From: Pseudomonas sp. WS 5079
GTDB taxonomy: Bacteria; Pseudomonadota; Gammaproteobacteria; Pseudomonadales; Pseudomonadaceae
Direction of reading: 5' to 3'
Assembly: GCF_012985465.1 (NCBI RefSeq)
Contig: NZ_JAAQWN010000004.1
Span: 124,001 to 188,000 of the forward strand
DNA length: 64,000 nt
The notes beneath the pieces are model-generated. The model made no database searches and had not been told where the DNA came from. It worked only from the letters and a program-made list of their open reading frames with translations. The translations under genes were made by a program, and so were the position numbers. Shown here one piece after another: positions 34,057 through 44,050 of this stretch (position 1 is the stretch's first letter; every line of letters begins with the position of its first letter).

Positions 34057-37000
34057 ATGAGTGCGCCCCCGTCTCTGGATGACAAGTACGTCCAGCACAC
34101 TGGAAAAGTTTTGCTCACCGGGATTCAGGCGCTGGTGCGTCTGCCGCTGATGCAGCGCCAACGCGATCTGGCCAATGGCTTGAATACCGCCGGTTTTATT
34201 TCCGGGTACCGTGGCTCGCCGCTGGGTGGTTTCGACCAGGCATTGTGGAAGGCGCGCGACTACCTCAAGGAACACCACACGGTGTTCCATCCAGGCATGA
34301 ACGAAGACCTCGCTGCTACCTCAATCTGGGGTACGCAACAGGTCAATCTCTTCGAAGGCGCCACCTACGATGGCGTGTTTGGCATGTGGTACGGCAAGGG
34401 TCCGGGCGTCGATCGCTGCGGCGATGTGTTCCGCCACGCCAACGCCGCCGGCACCTCGAAATTTGGCGGCGTGCTGGCCATTGCCGGCGACGACCATGGC
34501 GCACGCTCCTCCTCGCTACCGCACCAGACCGAACACATTTTCAAAGCGGTGATGATGCCGGTGCTGGCGCCATCGGGGGTGCAGGAATACCTCGACTACG
34601 GCATGCATGGCTGGGCCATGTCGCGCTATTCCGGCTGCTGGGTCGCCCTCAAGGCGGTGGCCGATACCGTAGAGAGCGCGGCCGTCGTCGACATCGACAT
34701 TCATCGCGTACAACCGATCATTCCCGATATCCCGCTGCCCGAAGGTGGCTTGAATATCCGTTGGCCGGACCCGCCCCTGGCACAGGAACAGCGCCTGCTG
34801 GAACACAAGCTATATGCTGCCCTCGCCTATGCACGGGCCAACCGCCTCGACCGTGTCGTGATGGACTCAGCGAAAGCGCGCATCGGCATCATCACGTCAG
34901 GCAAATCGTACCTCGACGTTTGCCAGGCACTGAAAATCCTCGGCATCGACGAAACACTCGCCCAGCAGATTGGCCTGCGGGTCTACAAGGTCGGCATGGT
35001 TTGGCCGCTGGAGGCTGAAGGCGTCCGGCAGTTCGCCGAGGGCCTGGAAGAAATCGTGGTGGTGGAAGAAAAACGCCACATGATCGAGTACCAGTTGAAG
35101 GAAGAACTCTACAACTGGCGCGAGGATGTGCGCCCGCGCATCGTCGGCAAGTTTGACGACAAGGGTGAGTGGAGCCTGCCGCACACGGGTTGGTTGCTAC
35201 CCGCCATCAACGACCTGACCCCGGCTATGATCGCCCGGGCGCTGGCCAAACGCATTTTGCGCCTGCATCAAAGTGGCCCGCTGCAAGTGCGCCTGGCGGT
35301 GCTGGATGCGCAATTGGCGAGCAAAGACCAGTTCAGTAACCTGATGGAACGCGTGCCCCACTACTGTTCCGGTTGCCCGCACAACACCTCGACCAAAGTC
35401 CCGCAGGGCAGTCGCGCATTGGCCGGCATCGGCTGCCATTACATGGCCGCCTGGATCTACCCGCAGACCCAGACGTTCAGTCAGATGGGGGGCGAAGGCG
35501 TGGCGTGGATCGGCCAGGCACCGTTTACCACTACTCAACATGTGTTCGCCAACCTCGGTGACGGAACCTATTTCCACTCCGGCATTCTCGCGATTCGGGC
35601 TGCCATCGCGGCCAAGGTGCAGATCACCTACAAGATTCTCTACAACGACGCCGTGGCCATGACCGGCGGCCAACCAGTGGACGGCAGCCTCAGCGTGGCG
35701 CAAATCAGCCGGCAACTCGTTGCAGAAGGCGTGCAGCGTGTGGTGGTGGTCAGCGAAGATGTCGAGAAATATCAGCACATCCATGAACTGGCAGACGGCG
35801 TGCCGGTGCTGCGTCGCGACCAGATGGACGAAGTGCAGGAACAGCTGCGCCAGTTCCAAGGCGTATCCGCAATCATCTATGACCAGACCTGCGCTGCGGA
35901 AAAACGTCGGCGTCGCAAGCGCGGCAAGTTCCCGGACCCGGCACGCCGGGTTGTGATCAACGAAGCGGTGTGTGAAGGCTGTGGCGATTGCAGCAGCAAA
36001 TCCAACTGCATGTCGGTGGTGGCGGTGGAAACCGAGTTCGGCCGCAAACGGGAAATCGACCAGTCCTCGTGCAACAAAGATTTCACCTGCCTTAACGGCT
36101 TTTGCCCGAGTTTCGTCACGGTCGAAGGGGGCTCGTTGCGCAAACCCAAAGCGCTGGCAGCCAAAGCGGATGAATTATGGGCATTGCCCACGCCATCAAC
36201 CGTTACGCTGGATGAGCCCTACAGCATTCTGGTGACCGGCGTGGGTGGCACCGGCGTGGTGACCATCGGCGCCTTGCTAGGAATGGCAGCGTTTATCGAA
36301 GGCAAAGGCACGCTCAATCTGGACATGGCCGGCATGGCGCAAAAAGGCGGCGCGGTGTGGTCGCACATCCGCATTGCCGCGCACCAGGATCAATTGTTCG
36401 CACCCCGTATTGCCGAAGGTGAAGCAGCCTTGCTGTTAGGCTGCGATCTGGTGGTCAGTGCCAATACCGAAACCTTGTCCAAGCTGCGTCAAGGCGTTAC
36501 CCATGCGCTGATCAACAGTGAAGAAACCATCACCAGCGCATTCGTGCGGACCTTCGCCCAACAGGCGGAAAGCGGAGATTTGCTGAAGCACCCGGACCCG
36601 AAATTCCACACCCACAACATGTCGGCACAAATCGCCGAAGCGGTTGGCCATGCCCAGGCGGACTTTGTCGACGCGAGCAAAATCGCCACGGCATTGACGG
36701 GCGATTCGATTGCCACCAACACCTTCATGCTCGGCTACGCCTACCAGAAAGGCTGGTTACCGGTGGGCGAAGCCGCGCTGCTGCAGGCTATCGAACTGAA
36801 TGGCACTGCGGTGCCCTTCAACCTCGCCGCCTTTGCCTGGGGCCGGCGCAGTGCCGAAGACTTGCCACGGGTCTTGCGCAAACTGGAAGCAGGTAAAGTG
36901 CAGAACACAGATCGCTTGCTGTCGCAAAGCCTGGAAGAAACACTGGCACGACGCATGGCATTTCTCACGGCGTACCAGAATAAGGCTTATGCCCAACGTT

Positions 37001-37620
37001 ACCGGCAACGAGTCGAGCAATTCATGAAAGCGGAAACGGCGCTGCTCGGGCAACCGGGCAAACTGTCGGCAAGCGTCGCCCGTTATTACTTCAAAGTGCT
37101 GGCCATCAAGGATGAATACGAAGTGGCACGCCTGTTTACCGATGGCCAGTTCCTGGAAAAAATCCAGGCTGGCTTCGAGGGCGACTACCGCCTGCGTTTC
37201 CACCTGGCGCCACCGCTGCTGAATGATAACGGCAGCGGCCGTGAGCCGAAAAAGCGCAGCTTCGGCCCGTGGATGCTGCAAGGCTTCAAGCTGCTGGCTA
37301 GGTTCCGGTTCCTGCGCAACACCTGGGCCGATCCGTTTGGCCACACTCACGAACGCAAGGTGGAACGTGACTGGCTGGCCAATTATGAACGTGTCCTCGA
37401 CGAAGTCTTGATGGATTTGACCGCCGACAACCTGACCCTGGCCCAGGACCTGGCACAGCTGCCAGACAGCGTGCGCGGTTATGGCCCGGTCAAGGAGCGC
37501 TACCTCGTTCACGCCCAACAGCGTCAGGCGCAATTGCTTGAACGGTGGCGCGATGGCTCGAACGCGCAGTTCCACGATGCCAGTCAGGCCGGCAGCAAAA
37601 TAGCCGTTACCCAACTGTAA
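34057..37620 (+). CDS. Indolepyruvate ferredoxin oxidoreductase family protein (fused, 1187 aa)
   Basis: A single chain joining the TPP-dependent alpha and the gamma parts of 2-oxoacid:ferredoxin oxidoreductases. Visible parts: N-terminal pyrimidine-type domain ([14 protein letters not shown]), central TPP domain with [13 protein letters not shown] and GIGCHYMA, a Cys cluster around [14 protein letters not shown] and [14 protein letters not shown] near residues 650-690, and a C-terminal gamma domain ([16 protein letters not shown]). It should oxidatively decarboxylate a 2-oxo acid to an acyl-CoA, passing electrons to ferredoxin. GGAGG six bases before the ATG at 34,057 fixes the start. It is followed by thiolase, which fits acyl-CoA output. 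Confidence 0.92.
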   Translation: MSAPPSLDDKYVQHTGKVLLTGIQALVRLPLMQRQRDLANGLNTAGFISGYRGSPLGGFDQALWKARDYLKEHHTVFHPGMNEDLAATSIWGTQQVNLFEGATYDGVFGMWYGKGPGVDRCGDVFRHANAAGTSKFGGVLAIAGDDHGARSSSLPHQTEHIFKAVMMPVLAPSGVQEYLDYGMHGWAMSRYSGCWVALKAVADTVESAAVVDIDIHRVQPIIPDIPLPEGGLNIRWPDPPLAQEQRLLEHKLYAALAYARANRLDRVVMDSAKARIGIITSGKSYLDVCQALKILGIDETLAQQIGLRVYKVGMVWPLEAEGVRQFAEGLEEIVVVEEKRHMIEYQLKEELYNWREDVRPRIVGKFDDKGEWSLPHTGWLLPAINDLTPAMIARALAKRILRLHQSGPLQVRLAVLDAQLASKDQFSNLMERVPHYCSGCPHNTSTKVPQGSRALAGIGCHYMAAWIYPQTQTFSQMGGEGVAWIGQAPFTTTQHVFANLGDGTYFHSGILAIRAAIAAKVQITYKILYNDAVAMTGGQPVDGSLSVAQISRQLVAEGVQRVVVVSEDVEKYQHIHELADGVPVLRRDQMDEVQEQLRQFQGVSAIIYDQTCAAEKRRRRKRGKFPDPARRVVINEAVCEGCGDCSSKSNCMSVVAVETEFGRKREIDQSSCNKDFTCLNGFCPSFVTVEGGSLRKPKALAAKADELWALPTPSTVTLDEPYSILVTGVGGTGVVTIGALLGMAAFIEGKGTLNLDMAGMAQKGGAVWSHIRIAAHQDQLFAPRIAEGEAALLLGCDLVVSANTETLSKLRQGVTHALINSEETITSAFVRTFAQQAESGDLLKHPDPKFHTHNMSAQIAEAVGHAQADFVDASKIATALTGDSIATNTFMLGYAYQKGWLPVGEAALLQAIELNGTAVPFNLAAFAWGRRSAEDLPRVLRKLEAGKVQNTDRLLSQSLEETLARRMAFLTAYQNKAYAQRYRQRVEQFMKAETALLGQPGKLSASVARYYFKVLAIKDEYEVARLFTDGQFLEKIQAGFEGDYRLRFHLAPPLLNDNGSGREPKKRSFGPWMLQGFKLLARFRFLRNTWADPFGHTHERKVERDWLANYERVLDEVLMDLTADNLTLAQDLAQLPDSVRGYGPVKERYLVHAQQRQAQLLERWRDGSNAQFHDASQAGSKIAVTQL

Positions 37621-37690
37621 GCCCGAGTGTGGCAGGCGTCGGTTGCCTGAAAAGGCACCACGCCGTATCCACCGAAAACTGGAGCACAGC

Positions 37691-38872
37691 ATGCATGAAG
37701 TCGTGATAGTCGCCGCCACCCGCACCGCCATCGGTACCTTCCAAGGCGCATTGGCCACCACCAGTGCCGTGGAATTGGGCAGCGTGGTGGTCCAGGCGTT
37801 GCTGAAAAAAACCGGGATTGACGTCGACCTGGTCGATGAGTTGATTTTCGGCCAGGTGCTCACGGCCGGGTGTGGGCAAAACCCGGCACGCCAAGTGGCG
37901 CTGAAAGCAGGCCTGCCCCATAGCGTATCGGCCATGACCCTGAACAAGCTCTGCGGCTCCGGGTTGAAATCCGTGATGCTGGCGGCTCAGGCGATTCGCT
38001 GTGGCGATGCCGAGGTGGTGATTGCCGGCGGCATGGAAAACATGAGCTTGGCTCCCTACACGCTGGCCAAAGCGCGCACCGGCTTGCGCATGGGTAACGC
38101 GCAACTGGCCGACTCGCTGCTGCAGGACGGCCTGATCGACGCCTTCCACGACTACCACATGGGCATCACTGCGGAAAATCTGGTCGACGCTCACAGCCTG
38201 ACCCGTAAGCAGCAGGACGCTTATGCCCTGCGTTCGCAGCAACTTGCCAGCGCAGCCATTGAGGCCGGCCGTTTTGTCGCGGAGATCACCCCGGTGCCGA
38301 TTGCGCAGCGCAAAGGCGAGCCGCTGCTGTTTGCCGTGGATGAGCAACCTCGCGCGCAAACCACTGCTGTCAGCCTGGCCGGGCTCAAACCAGCCTTCAG
38401 AAAAGACGGCAGCGTCACCGCCGGCAACGCCTCGACAATCAATGACGGCGCCGCTGCAGTGCTGTTGATGAGCGAAGACAAGGCCAGGGAGTTGGGCTTG
38501 CCCGTTCTGGCAAAGATCAAGGCGGGTGCGTGTACTGGCGTAGACCCGGCGATCATGGGCATCGGGCCGGTGTCGGCAAGTCGCAAGTGTCTGGCAAAAG
38601 CCGGTTGGAGCCTGGCTGAACTCGATCTCATCGAGGCCAACGAAGCGTTCGCTGCCCAGTCGTTGGCGGTGGGTAAAGAGCTGGGTTGGGATTTTGACAA
38701 AGTGAACGTCAACGGCGGCGCCATTGCCCTCGGTCACCCGATTGGCGCTTCGGGTTGTCGTGTGCTGGTCACGCTGCTGCACGAAATGTTCAAGCGCGAC
38801 GCGAAAAAAGGCCTGGCGACCTTATGCATTGGCGGCGGCCAGGGCGTCGCCCTGTTGCTGGAACGTCCATGA
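37691..38872 (+). CDS. Acetyl-CoA acetyltransferase (thiolase)
   Basis: 393-residue thiolase. The nucleophile is Cys about 88 in [11 protein letters not shown], the His is in [14 protein letters not shown] (about 349) and the second Cys is in LCIGGGQG near the end; all three are as in active enzymes. The start at 37,691 has GGAG seven bases before it. It could cleave a 3-oxoacyl-CoA at the end of the pathway. The stop overlaps the ATG of the TetR gene (ATGA), so the two are coupled. Confidence 0.94.
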   Translation: MHEVVIVAATRTAIGTFQGALATTSAVELGSVVVQALLKKTGIDVDLVDELIFGQVLTAGCGQNPARQVALKAGLPHSVSAMTLNKLCGSGLKSVMLAAQAIRCGDAEVVIAGGMENMSLAPYTLAKARTGLRMGNAQLADSLLQDGLIDAFHDYHMGITAENLVDAHSLTRKQQDAYALRSQQLASAAIEAGRFVAEITPVPIAQRKGEPLLFAVDEQPRAQTTAVSLAGLKPAFRKDGSVTAGNASTINDGAAAVLLMSEDKARELGLPVLAKIKAGACTGVDPAIMGIGPVSASRKCLAKAGWSLAELDLIEANEAFAAQSLAVGKELGWDFDKVNVNGGAIALGHPIGASGCRVLVTLLHEMFKRDAKKGLATLCIGGGQGVALLLERP

Positions 38873-39498
38873 TTGGCGCCCGCCCCGCAACGGCCGCCGG
38901 CCCTCAGCCGCGCTGGCATGGGCAGCCGGATGGCGATGTCGGAACCCACGAATTGCTGTACCACACGGCGCTCAGATTATTTGCCGAGCATGGATTCGAA
39001 AGTGTCAGCCTGCGCCAATTGGCAGCCGCAATGCATTTGCAGCCGGGATCGCTGTACAACCACATTGAAAGCAAGCAGGCGCTGCTGTTCGAACTGATCG
39101 AGACGCATGAAAGCGATCTTCTGGCGTTACTGCAAACCAAGGTCGCGCGTCATGCTGAGGGTCGGCTGCAACTGCAACGTTTTGTACGTGTGCACCTGCA
39201 GTTCAACAGCTTGCACGATCAGCGCCACACGCTGACGCGCATGGAATTTCGCAGCCTCAGCCTGGAGCAGCGCGAACGCGTCGAGCAACTGCGCGACACC
39301 CGCACCCGGGACCTGGAAAACATCCTCAGCCGTTGTGGATTGCCGGCCGGCCAGCGCGCACCGATGGCGCTGGGCATGCAAGCATTGCTCGATGGCGTGG
39401 TAGCCGGTTACCCGCAGGATGCGCGGCCTCCTCTGGAAAGTCTGACGAGTCTGTTTACCAGCATGGTGCTGACCGGTTTGAGCAGGCCGCTGGCTTAG
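38869..39498 (+). CDS. TetR-family transcriptional regulator
   Basis: 209-residue TetR protein. The DNA-binding domain is at about residues 28-75: [22 protein letters not shown] followed by [19 protein letters not shown]. The C-terminal domain resembles the TetR_C_33 group linked to acyl-CoA or aliphatic substrates (family-level guess). The start is at 38,869, overlapping the thiolase stop by 4 bases. A regulator encoded at the end of its own operon is commonly autoregulatory and may sense a CoA-pathway intermediate. Confidence 0.9.
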   Translation: MIGARPATAAGPQPRWHGQPDGDVGTHELLYHTALRLFAEHGFESVSLRQLAAAMHLQPGSLYNHIESKQALLFELIETHESDLLALLQTKVARHAEGRLQLQRFVRVHLQFNSLHDQRHTLTRMEFRSLSLEQRERVEQLRDTRTRDLENILSRCGLPAGQRAPMALGMQALLDGVVAGYPQDARPPLESLTSLFTSMVLTGLSRPLA

Positions 39499-39534
39499 CT
39501 GCTCCCCTTACATCACTAACAATAAGGTCGATCG

Positions 39535-40092
39535 ATGAACGAAGAAATGACGAAAAATTATCGGGAAATTCTCCAGCACGTCGGTGAAGACCCACAGCGT
39601 GAAGGCCTGCTCAAGACTCCGGAACGTGCAGCGAAAGCCATGCGTTATCTTTGCCATGGCTACCGGCAAACGCTGGAAGAGATCGTCAACGGAGCACTGT
39701 TCGAGTCGGATAACGATGAGATGGTCATCGTTCGTGAAATCGAATTGTATTCGCTGTGTGAACATCATCTCTTGCCATTTATTGGCAAGGCTCATGTTGC
39801 CTACATACCGACAGGCAAAGTGCTCGGATTGTCGAAGGTCGCGCGAATTATCGACATGTTTGCCCGCCGCCTGCAGATCCAGGAAAACCTCACCCGGCAG
39901 ATTGCCGATGCAATCGCCCAGGTCACCAATGCCGCCGGGGTGGCCGTGGTGATCGAGGCGAAACACATGTGCATGATGATGCGAGGTGTGGAGAAGCAGA
40001 ACTCGGTGATGAGTACTTCAGTGATGCTTGGCGCCTTCCGCGAGTCGTACAACACCCGTCAGGAATTTTTGCAGCTGATCCGCAGCCGCTAG
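39535..40092 (+). CDS. folE: GTP cyclohydrolase I
   Basis: 185-residue type IA GTP cyclohydrolase I, catalysing GTP to 7,8-dihydroneopterin triphosphate, the first step of folate and tetrahydropterin synthesis. Zinc ligands are visible: Cys and His in [10 protein letters not shown] (about 76-79) and Cys in HMCMMMRG (about 146). Pseudomonas genomes often carry more than one folE paralogue; this copy lies inside a catabolic island 36 bases after a TetR gene, which is unusual for a housekeeping gene. It may serve a pterin-dependent process or just be carried along. Confidence 0.95.
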   Translation: MNEEMTKNYREILQHVGEDPQREGLLKTPERAAKAMRYLCHGYRQTLEEIVNGALFESDNDEMVIVREIELYSLCEHHLLPFIGKAHVAYIPTGKVLGLSKVARIIDMFARRLQIQENLTRQIADAIAQVTNAAGVAVVIEAKHMCMMMRGVEKQNSVMSTSVMLGAFRESYNTRQEFLQLIRSR

Positions 40093-40120
40093 GCGAGGCG
40101 CCAGGCGCCCCACCTTCAAC

Positions 40121-40876
40121 TCAACTGAGCATCAGCATCCCGCCGTCAATCATCAGCGTCTGCCCGGTGACAAATCGAGAACCTTCTCCGGCAAGAAATA
40201 CCAGCACTGGCGCCAGATCCCGGGCCGGTTCACCCAGTTGTCCGCCGATGGGCACTTGCCCTGCCATGTACGCATCGTGCTGCTGCAGTTGTTCGGCGCT
40301 CATGCTCGCGCGAGTCGCCTCGTACATCGGCGTCCACATCGCCGGGGCGATAGCGTTGACGGTAATGCCCAATGGGCCCCACTCCCGCGCCACCGTGCGC
40401 GTCCACGCCAGCACGGCCCCCTTGCTGGCCGCGTAATGGGCTTTGCCGGGCTGTCCGATGACGCCTGCCCCAGAGGCGAAGTTGATGATCCGCCCACCGC
40501 TGCCCTTCAGCAGCTCATAGGCCGCGCGGTTGGTCAGGAATGTGCCACGGGTATTCACCGCAAAGACTTTTTCCCACTCGTCCAGCGTGATGCTGTCGGC
40601 ACTGGCATTCGGCGCGATACCCGCAGCATGTACCAGCACATCCAGACCATTGAGCCGTTCGTTGGCCCAGGCGAAAGCGGCGTCCACGGATTGGCTGTCA
40701 GCGATATCGCAGACTCGTGTATGCGCCCACCCGCCACCGTCCCCCGTCATCGAGGCGGCTTCGCCCAGGTCGAGGCTGACGACATAGGCTCCCTCCTCCA
40801 CAAATGCTTTGACCACTGCCGCGCCAATACCCCTGGCGCCCCCCGTGACGATGATGCGTTTACCGGCCAGCTGCAT
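40121..40876 (-). CDS. Short-chain dehydrogenase/reductase
   Basis: 251-residue classical SDR: TGGARGIG loop (about 12-19), SLDLGEA after strand 2 (acidic, NAD likely), and an active site of Ser in FASGAG plus YAASK. It is the last gene of the minus-strand operon that begins with the CoA-transferase at 46,288, and sits 17 bases after the kinase gene. In a kinase/ACAD module of the levulinate type an SDR oxidises a 3-hydroxyacyl-CoA or reduces a keto-acyl-CoA, so this is a plausible role. Confidence 0.9.
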   Translation of the reverse strand: MQLAGKRIIVTGGARGIGAAVVKAFVEEGAYVVSLDLGEAASMTGDGGGWAHTRVCDIADSQSVDAAFAWANERLNGLDVLVHAAGIAPNASADSITLDEWEKVFAVNTRGTFLTNRAAYELLKGSGGRIINFASGAGVIGQPGKAHYAASKGAVLAWTRTVAREWGPLGITVNAIAPAMWTPMYEATRASMSAEQLQQHDAYMAGQVPIGGQLGEPARDLAPVLVFLAGEGSRFVTGQTLMIDGGMLMLS

Positions 40877-40893
40877 GGGCTGTTCCTCTGATA

Positions 40894-41946
40894 TCAGACT
40901 GTTTGATCGATGCGCTGCAACGCCGTAGCGAACAGACGCAACGCTGAGGCGTGGTGTTTTTCACCCGAGACCATCGAGGCTTTGCCCGCACACGCACGGG
41001 CGTAACTGACTTCGAGAAAGATGCCGAGCTTGAAGCCGGCCAACACCAGGTACCAGGTGAAGTCCGCCAACGAGCGCGAGCTGCCGGCGCGGTAATGGGC
41101 GACCAGTTCGTCGCTGCTGCAAAAGCCTTCCCAGGGGCGAACTTCAATGGTGCCGGCACCACGACCATCAGCACCGGGCCAGGTGACTACCAGCCAGGCA
41201 AGGTCGAGCAACGGATCGCCGATGGTCGCCAGCTCCCAATCGACAACTGCGGCCAGTTCCGCGCTGTCGTGGCGAAACATGACGTTGGACAAGTGAAAGT
41301 CACCATGCTGGATACCGGTCTGGAACTGCGTCGGGTAATGCTCGCTCAACCAGTTGGCCAACCGGGCAAGTCCCGGCAGACCGCTCGCGCCCGGCCAACC
41401 GGGGTAGTCTTTGACGCTGTCCAGTTGCGCCAGCCAACGTGAGACCTGGCGTTGATGAAAACCTTCGGGCCGCCCAAAATCCCCCAGGCCCACCGCCTGA
41501 TAGTCGATTTCTCCCAGACGCAATAACGCGTCCACCATGGCCAGCCCCATACGTCGGCGCATTGCTGGCTGCTGCGCGTGCGGCGTCGGCAAACCTGCCG
41601 CGCAGTTGGGATTGAAGCCCTGTACTGGTTCCATCAAATAGAAACTGGCGCCCAGAACGTCTTGGTCGGCGCAGTCGGCTATCAGGCCGGCATGGGGCAC
41701 CGGCGATCCGGCCAACGCTTTGAGCAACCGTGCTTCACGGGCAATGGTTTTACTGCCGACTTCGCGCAACTCCCTGGAAGGCCGACGCAATACGAATTCG
41801 CGCGTGCCACGCCGAAAGCGCAGCAACAGATTCTGAGTGCCTCCGGTTAATCGCAGTGGGGCCTCGATGGAGCCACTTTCCAGACCCTTTGAGTCCATCC
41901 ATAGAGCCAGGCGCTCGAGTTCGACCAGATCCTGCCAGTCGTTCAT
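40894..41946 (-). CDS. Phosphotransferase, APH family (ACAD10/11 N-terminal-like)
   Basis: 350-residue kinase with the intact catalytic loop HGDFHLSN and VVDWELATIGDPLLDLAWLV that follows. The N-lobe has FVLRRPSRE and a glutamate helix (IAREARLLKAL), as in ACAD10/ACAD11 kinase domains and LvaA-type 4-hydroxyacyl-CoA kinases. It overlaps the acyl-CoA dehydrogenase gene by 4 bases (ATGA), so the two products are made together, as in the fused mammalian ACAD10/11 proteins. The probable reaction is phosphorylation of a hydroxyl on an acyl-CoA, in preparation for elimination. Substrate is inferred only from family. Confidence 0.9.
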   Translation of the reverse strand: MNDWQDLVELERLALWMDSKGLESGSIEAPLRLTGGTQNLLLRFRRGTREFVLRRPSRELREVGSKTIAREARLLKALAGSPVPHAGLIADCADQDVLGASFYLMEPVQGFNPNCAAGLPTPHAQQPAMRRRMGLAMVDALLRLGEIDYQAVGLGDFGRPEGFHQRQVSRWLAQLDSVKDYPGWPGASGLPGLARLANWLSEHYPTQFQTGIQHGDFHLSNVMFRHDSAELAAVVDWELATIGDPLLDLAWLVVTWPGADGRGAGTIEVRPWEGFCSSDELVAHYRAGSSRSLADFTWYLVLAGFKLGIFLEVSYARACAGKASMVSGEKHHASALRLFATALQRIDQTV

Positions 41947-43238
41947 GCGTCGTACTCGCCCAGACTGGCCAATGCATCGGCGTATTTTTCCCGGGCTCGG
42001 GCCGCCGCGGTGGGCCGGTGGTAATCGGGGAACAGTTCGTCGCAGGGTTGATAATCGCGTAGCAGTTGTTTGGCGACCGTGATTTTGTGCACTTCGGTGG
42101 GCCCGTCGGCCAGCCCCATCTGGAAGGAGCGGACGATGTACCCGGTAAACGGCATTTCTTCGCTTACCCCTAACGAGCCATGTACATGCAGGGCGCGCGC
42201 GGCGATGTCATGCAGCACCTTGGGCATGGCGGCTTTCACCGCAGCGATGTCTTTGCGTACCCGTTTGTAGTCCTGATACTGGTCGATGCGCCATGCCGTG
42301 CGCATGACCAGCAAACGAAATTGTTCGAGCTCGATCCACGAGTCGGCAATTTTTTCCTGGACCATCTGCTTGTCCGCCAGGCGGCTGCCCTGGGTACTAC
42401 GCGACAGGGATCGTTCACAGAGTGCATCCAGGGCTTTCTGCGCTTGGCCAATCACCCGCATCGCATGGTGCACGCGGCCGCCACCCAGTCGTACCTGGGC
42501 CACGACAAACGCCTGACCGGGCGCGCCGAGCATGTCGCCAGCAGGCACTCGCACCTTGTCGAACGACAGGTAGGCATGGGTTGCGGCCGGGTCATCGGCG
42601 ATACCGACGTTGCGGATAATGCTCACCCCCGGAGCATCGGCGGCAACAATAAACATCGACATGCCTTCATACACCGACACGTTTTTATCGGTGACCGCCA
42701 TCACGATATAGAACGCGGCGTAGCGGGCATTGGAGGCAAACCATTTTTCGCCGCTCAGCAGCCAGTCATCACCCTCACGCACCGCTTCGGTGGTGAACAC
42801 CGCAGGGTCCGCGCCGCCTTGGGGTTCGGTCATGGCGAAGCAGGACACGATATCGCCGTCGAGCAAGGGTTGCAGGTAGCGCTGCTTCTGCGCCGGCGTG
42901 CCGTAATGGGCGAGGATTTCACCGTTACCGGAGTCCGGTGCCTGACAACCAAACACAATCGGTCCGAACAGCGAGCGGCCGAGAATTTCATTGATCAACG
43001 CAAGGCGCACCTGGCCATACCCTGCCCCGCCCAGTTCCGGGCCCAGGTGACAAGCCCACAAGTTGCGCGCCTTCACCTGCGCTTGCAACGGTTTGACCAG
43101 TTGCTTGAACAGCGGGTCGTGGATATTCCACGGGCTGCCCAACACGTGGTCGAGAGGCTCGACTTCCTCACGCACGAACTGCTCGATCCAATCCAGTTCC
43201 ACTTGAATCTCGGGGTCGGTCTGAAAGTCCCAGGCCAT
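41943..43238 (-). CDS. Acyl-CoA dehydrogenase, ACAD10/11 type
   Basis: 431-residue flavoprotein with the three-domain acyl-CoA dehydrogenase layout. FAD-binding CFAMTEPQGGADP and LSGEKWFASNARYAAFYIVM are typical, and the C-terminal domain has LHVHGSLGVSEEMPFTGY. At the usual catalytic YEGT position the sequence reads LADGPTEVH, the ACAD10/11 form with DGP instead of EGT. This subfamily acts with an APH kinase on 4-hydroxyacyl-CoA substrates, removing phosphate. The kinase gene follows with a 4-base overlap. Such pairing strongly supports a joint reaction. Confidence 0.92.
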   Translation of the reverse strand: MAWDFQTDPEIQVELDWIEQFVREEVEPLDHVLGSPWNIHDPLFKQLVKPLQAQVKARNLWACHLGPELGGAGYGQVRLALINEILGRSLFGPIVFGCQAPDSGNGEILAHYGTPAQKQRYLQPLLDGDIVSCFAMTEPQGGADPAVFTTEAVREGDDWLLSGEKWFASNARYAAFYIVMAVTDKNVSVYEGMSMFIVAADAPGVSIIRNVGIADDPAATHAYLSFDKVRVPAGDMLGAPGQAFVVAQVRLGGGRVHHAMRVIGQAQKALDALCERSLSRSTQGSRLADKQMVQEKIADSWIELEQFRLLVMRTAWRIDQYQDYKRVRKDIAAVKAAMPKVLHDIAARALHVHGSLGVSEEMPFTGYIVRSFQMGLADGPTEVHKITVAKQLLRDYQPCDELFPDYHRPTAAARAREKYADALASLGEYDA

Positions 43239-43262
43239 GGTGTTTCTCCTAGCAAATAGCGA

Positions 43263-44000
43263 TCAGGCCAGCAGCATGCCGCCGTCGACCAATAGGGTTT
43301 GGCCGAGCACATAGCTGGCCAGCGGCGAGGCGAGAAACAGAGCCACATTAGCCATGTCCTGAGGCGTGCCGAGGCGCCCTTGAGGAATGGCGCGCAGCGC
43401 ACCTTCCAGGCGTTTCGGGTTGCTGGTGGTCACCCGTGTCAGCTTGGTTTCCACCAGCCCCGGGGCAATGCCATTCACCCGGATACCATCACGAGCCCAG
43501 GCTTCGGCCAAGGTGCGAGTCAGCCCGAAAGCGCCGGTTTTCGAGGCGTTGTAGGCAGGGTTGCCACGGGTAGAATGGAACGCTGCTGCCGAACTGACCG
43601 TGATCATCGAACCCTTGGCTTCCATCAGCAGCGGGTGAAATTTCTGCGCGCAGACCATCAGGCTGGTGAGGTTGATGTCGAGCACGCGCTTGAAGCCCTC
43701 AGCGAGGAATTCCTGACGGTCGTAGAGCACCGTGCCTTGCGCTTGCACCAACACATCCAGACGGGTGAATGGCACACAGACCGCTTCGATCAACGCTGCA
43801 TCCGCGACGTCGACCTGCGCGTAATGCAAGCCTTCAAGGTTAGAGTCGGGTGAGTCGTGATAGGCCGCCGCCGAGGCACGCGTACCCCAGACATGCACTT
43901 CGGCACCGCGCTGGCGAAAGTTCTGCGCAATGCCATTGCCGATGCCACTGGACCCGCCGACTACCAGCACGGTTTTACCGCTGAAATCCAACTCGTACAT
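43263..44000 (-). CDS. Short-chain dehydrogenase/reductase
   Basis: 245-residue SDR: VVGGSSGIG loop (about residues 10-18), VWGTRA after strand 2 (Arg nearby, NADP possible), and an active site of Ser in VSSAAAF plus YNASK. The start at 44,000 follows AGGAATACCC; an ATG further upstream adds a stretch unlike SDR sequence. It lies between the CoA-transferase and the acyl-CoA dehydrogenase gene, consistent with reduction of an oxo-acyl-CoA to hydroxyacyl-CoA before the kinase step (inference). Confidence 0.9.
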   Translation of the reverse strand: MYELDFSGKTVLVVGGSSGIGNGIAQNFRQRGAEVHVWGTRASAAAYHDSPDSNLEGLHYAQVDVADAALIEAVCVPFTRLDVLVQAQGTVLYDRQEFLAEGFKRVLDINLTSLMVCAQKFHPLLMEAKGSMITVSSAAAFHSTRGNPAYNASKTGAFGLTRTLAEAWARDGIRVNGIAPGLVETKLTRVTTSNPKRLEGALRAIPQGRLGTPQDMANVALFLASPLASYVLGQTLLVDGGMLLA

Positions 44001-44050
44001 GGGTATTCCTTGTGCTTGTCGAAAAATGCTGCCGGCCAATAGGCCCACCG

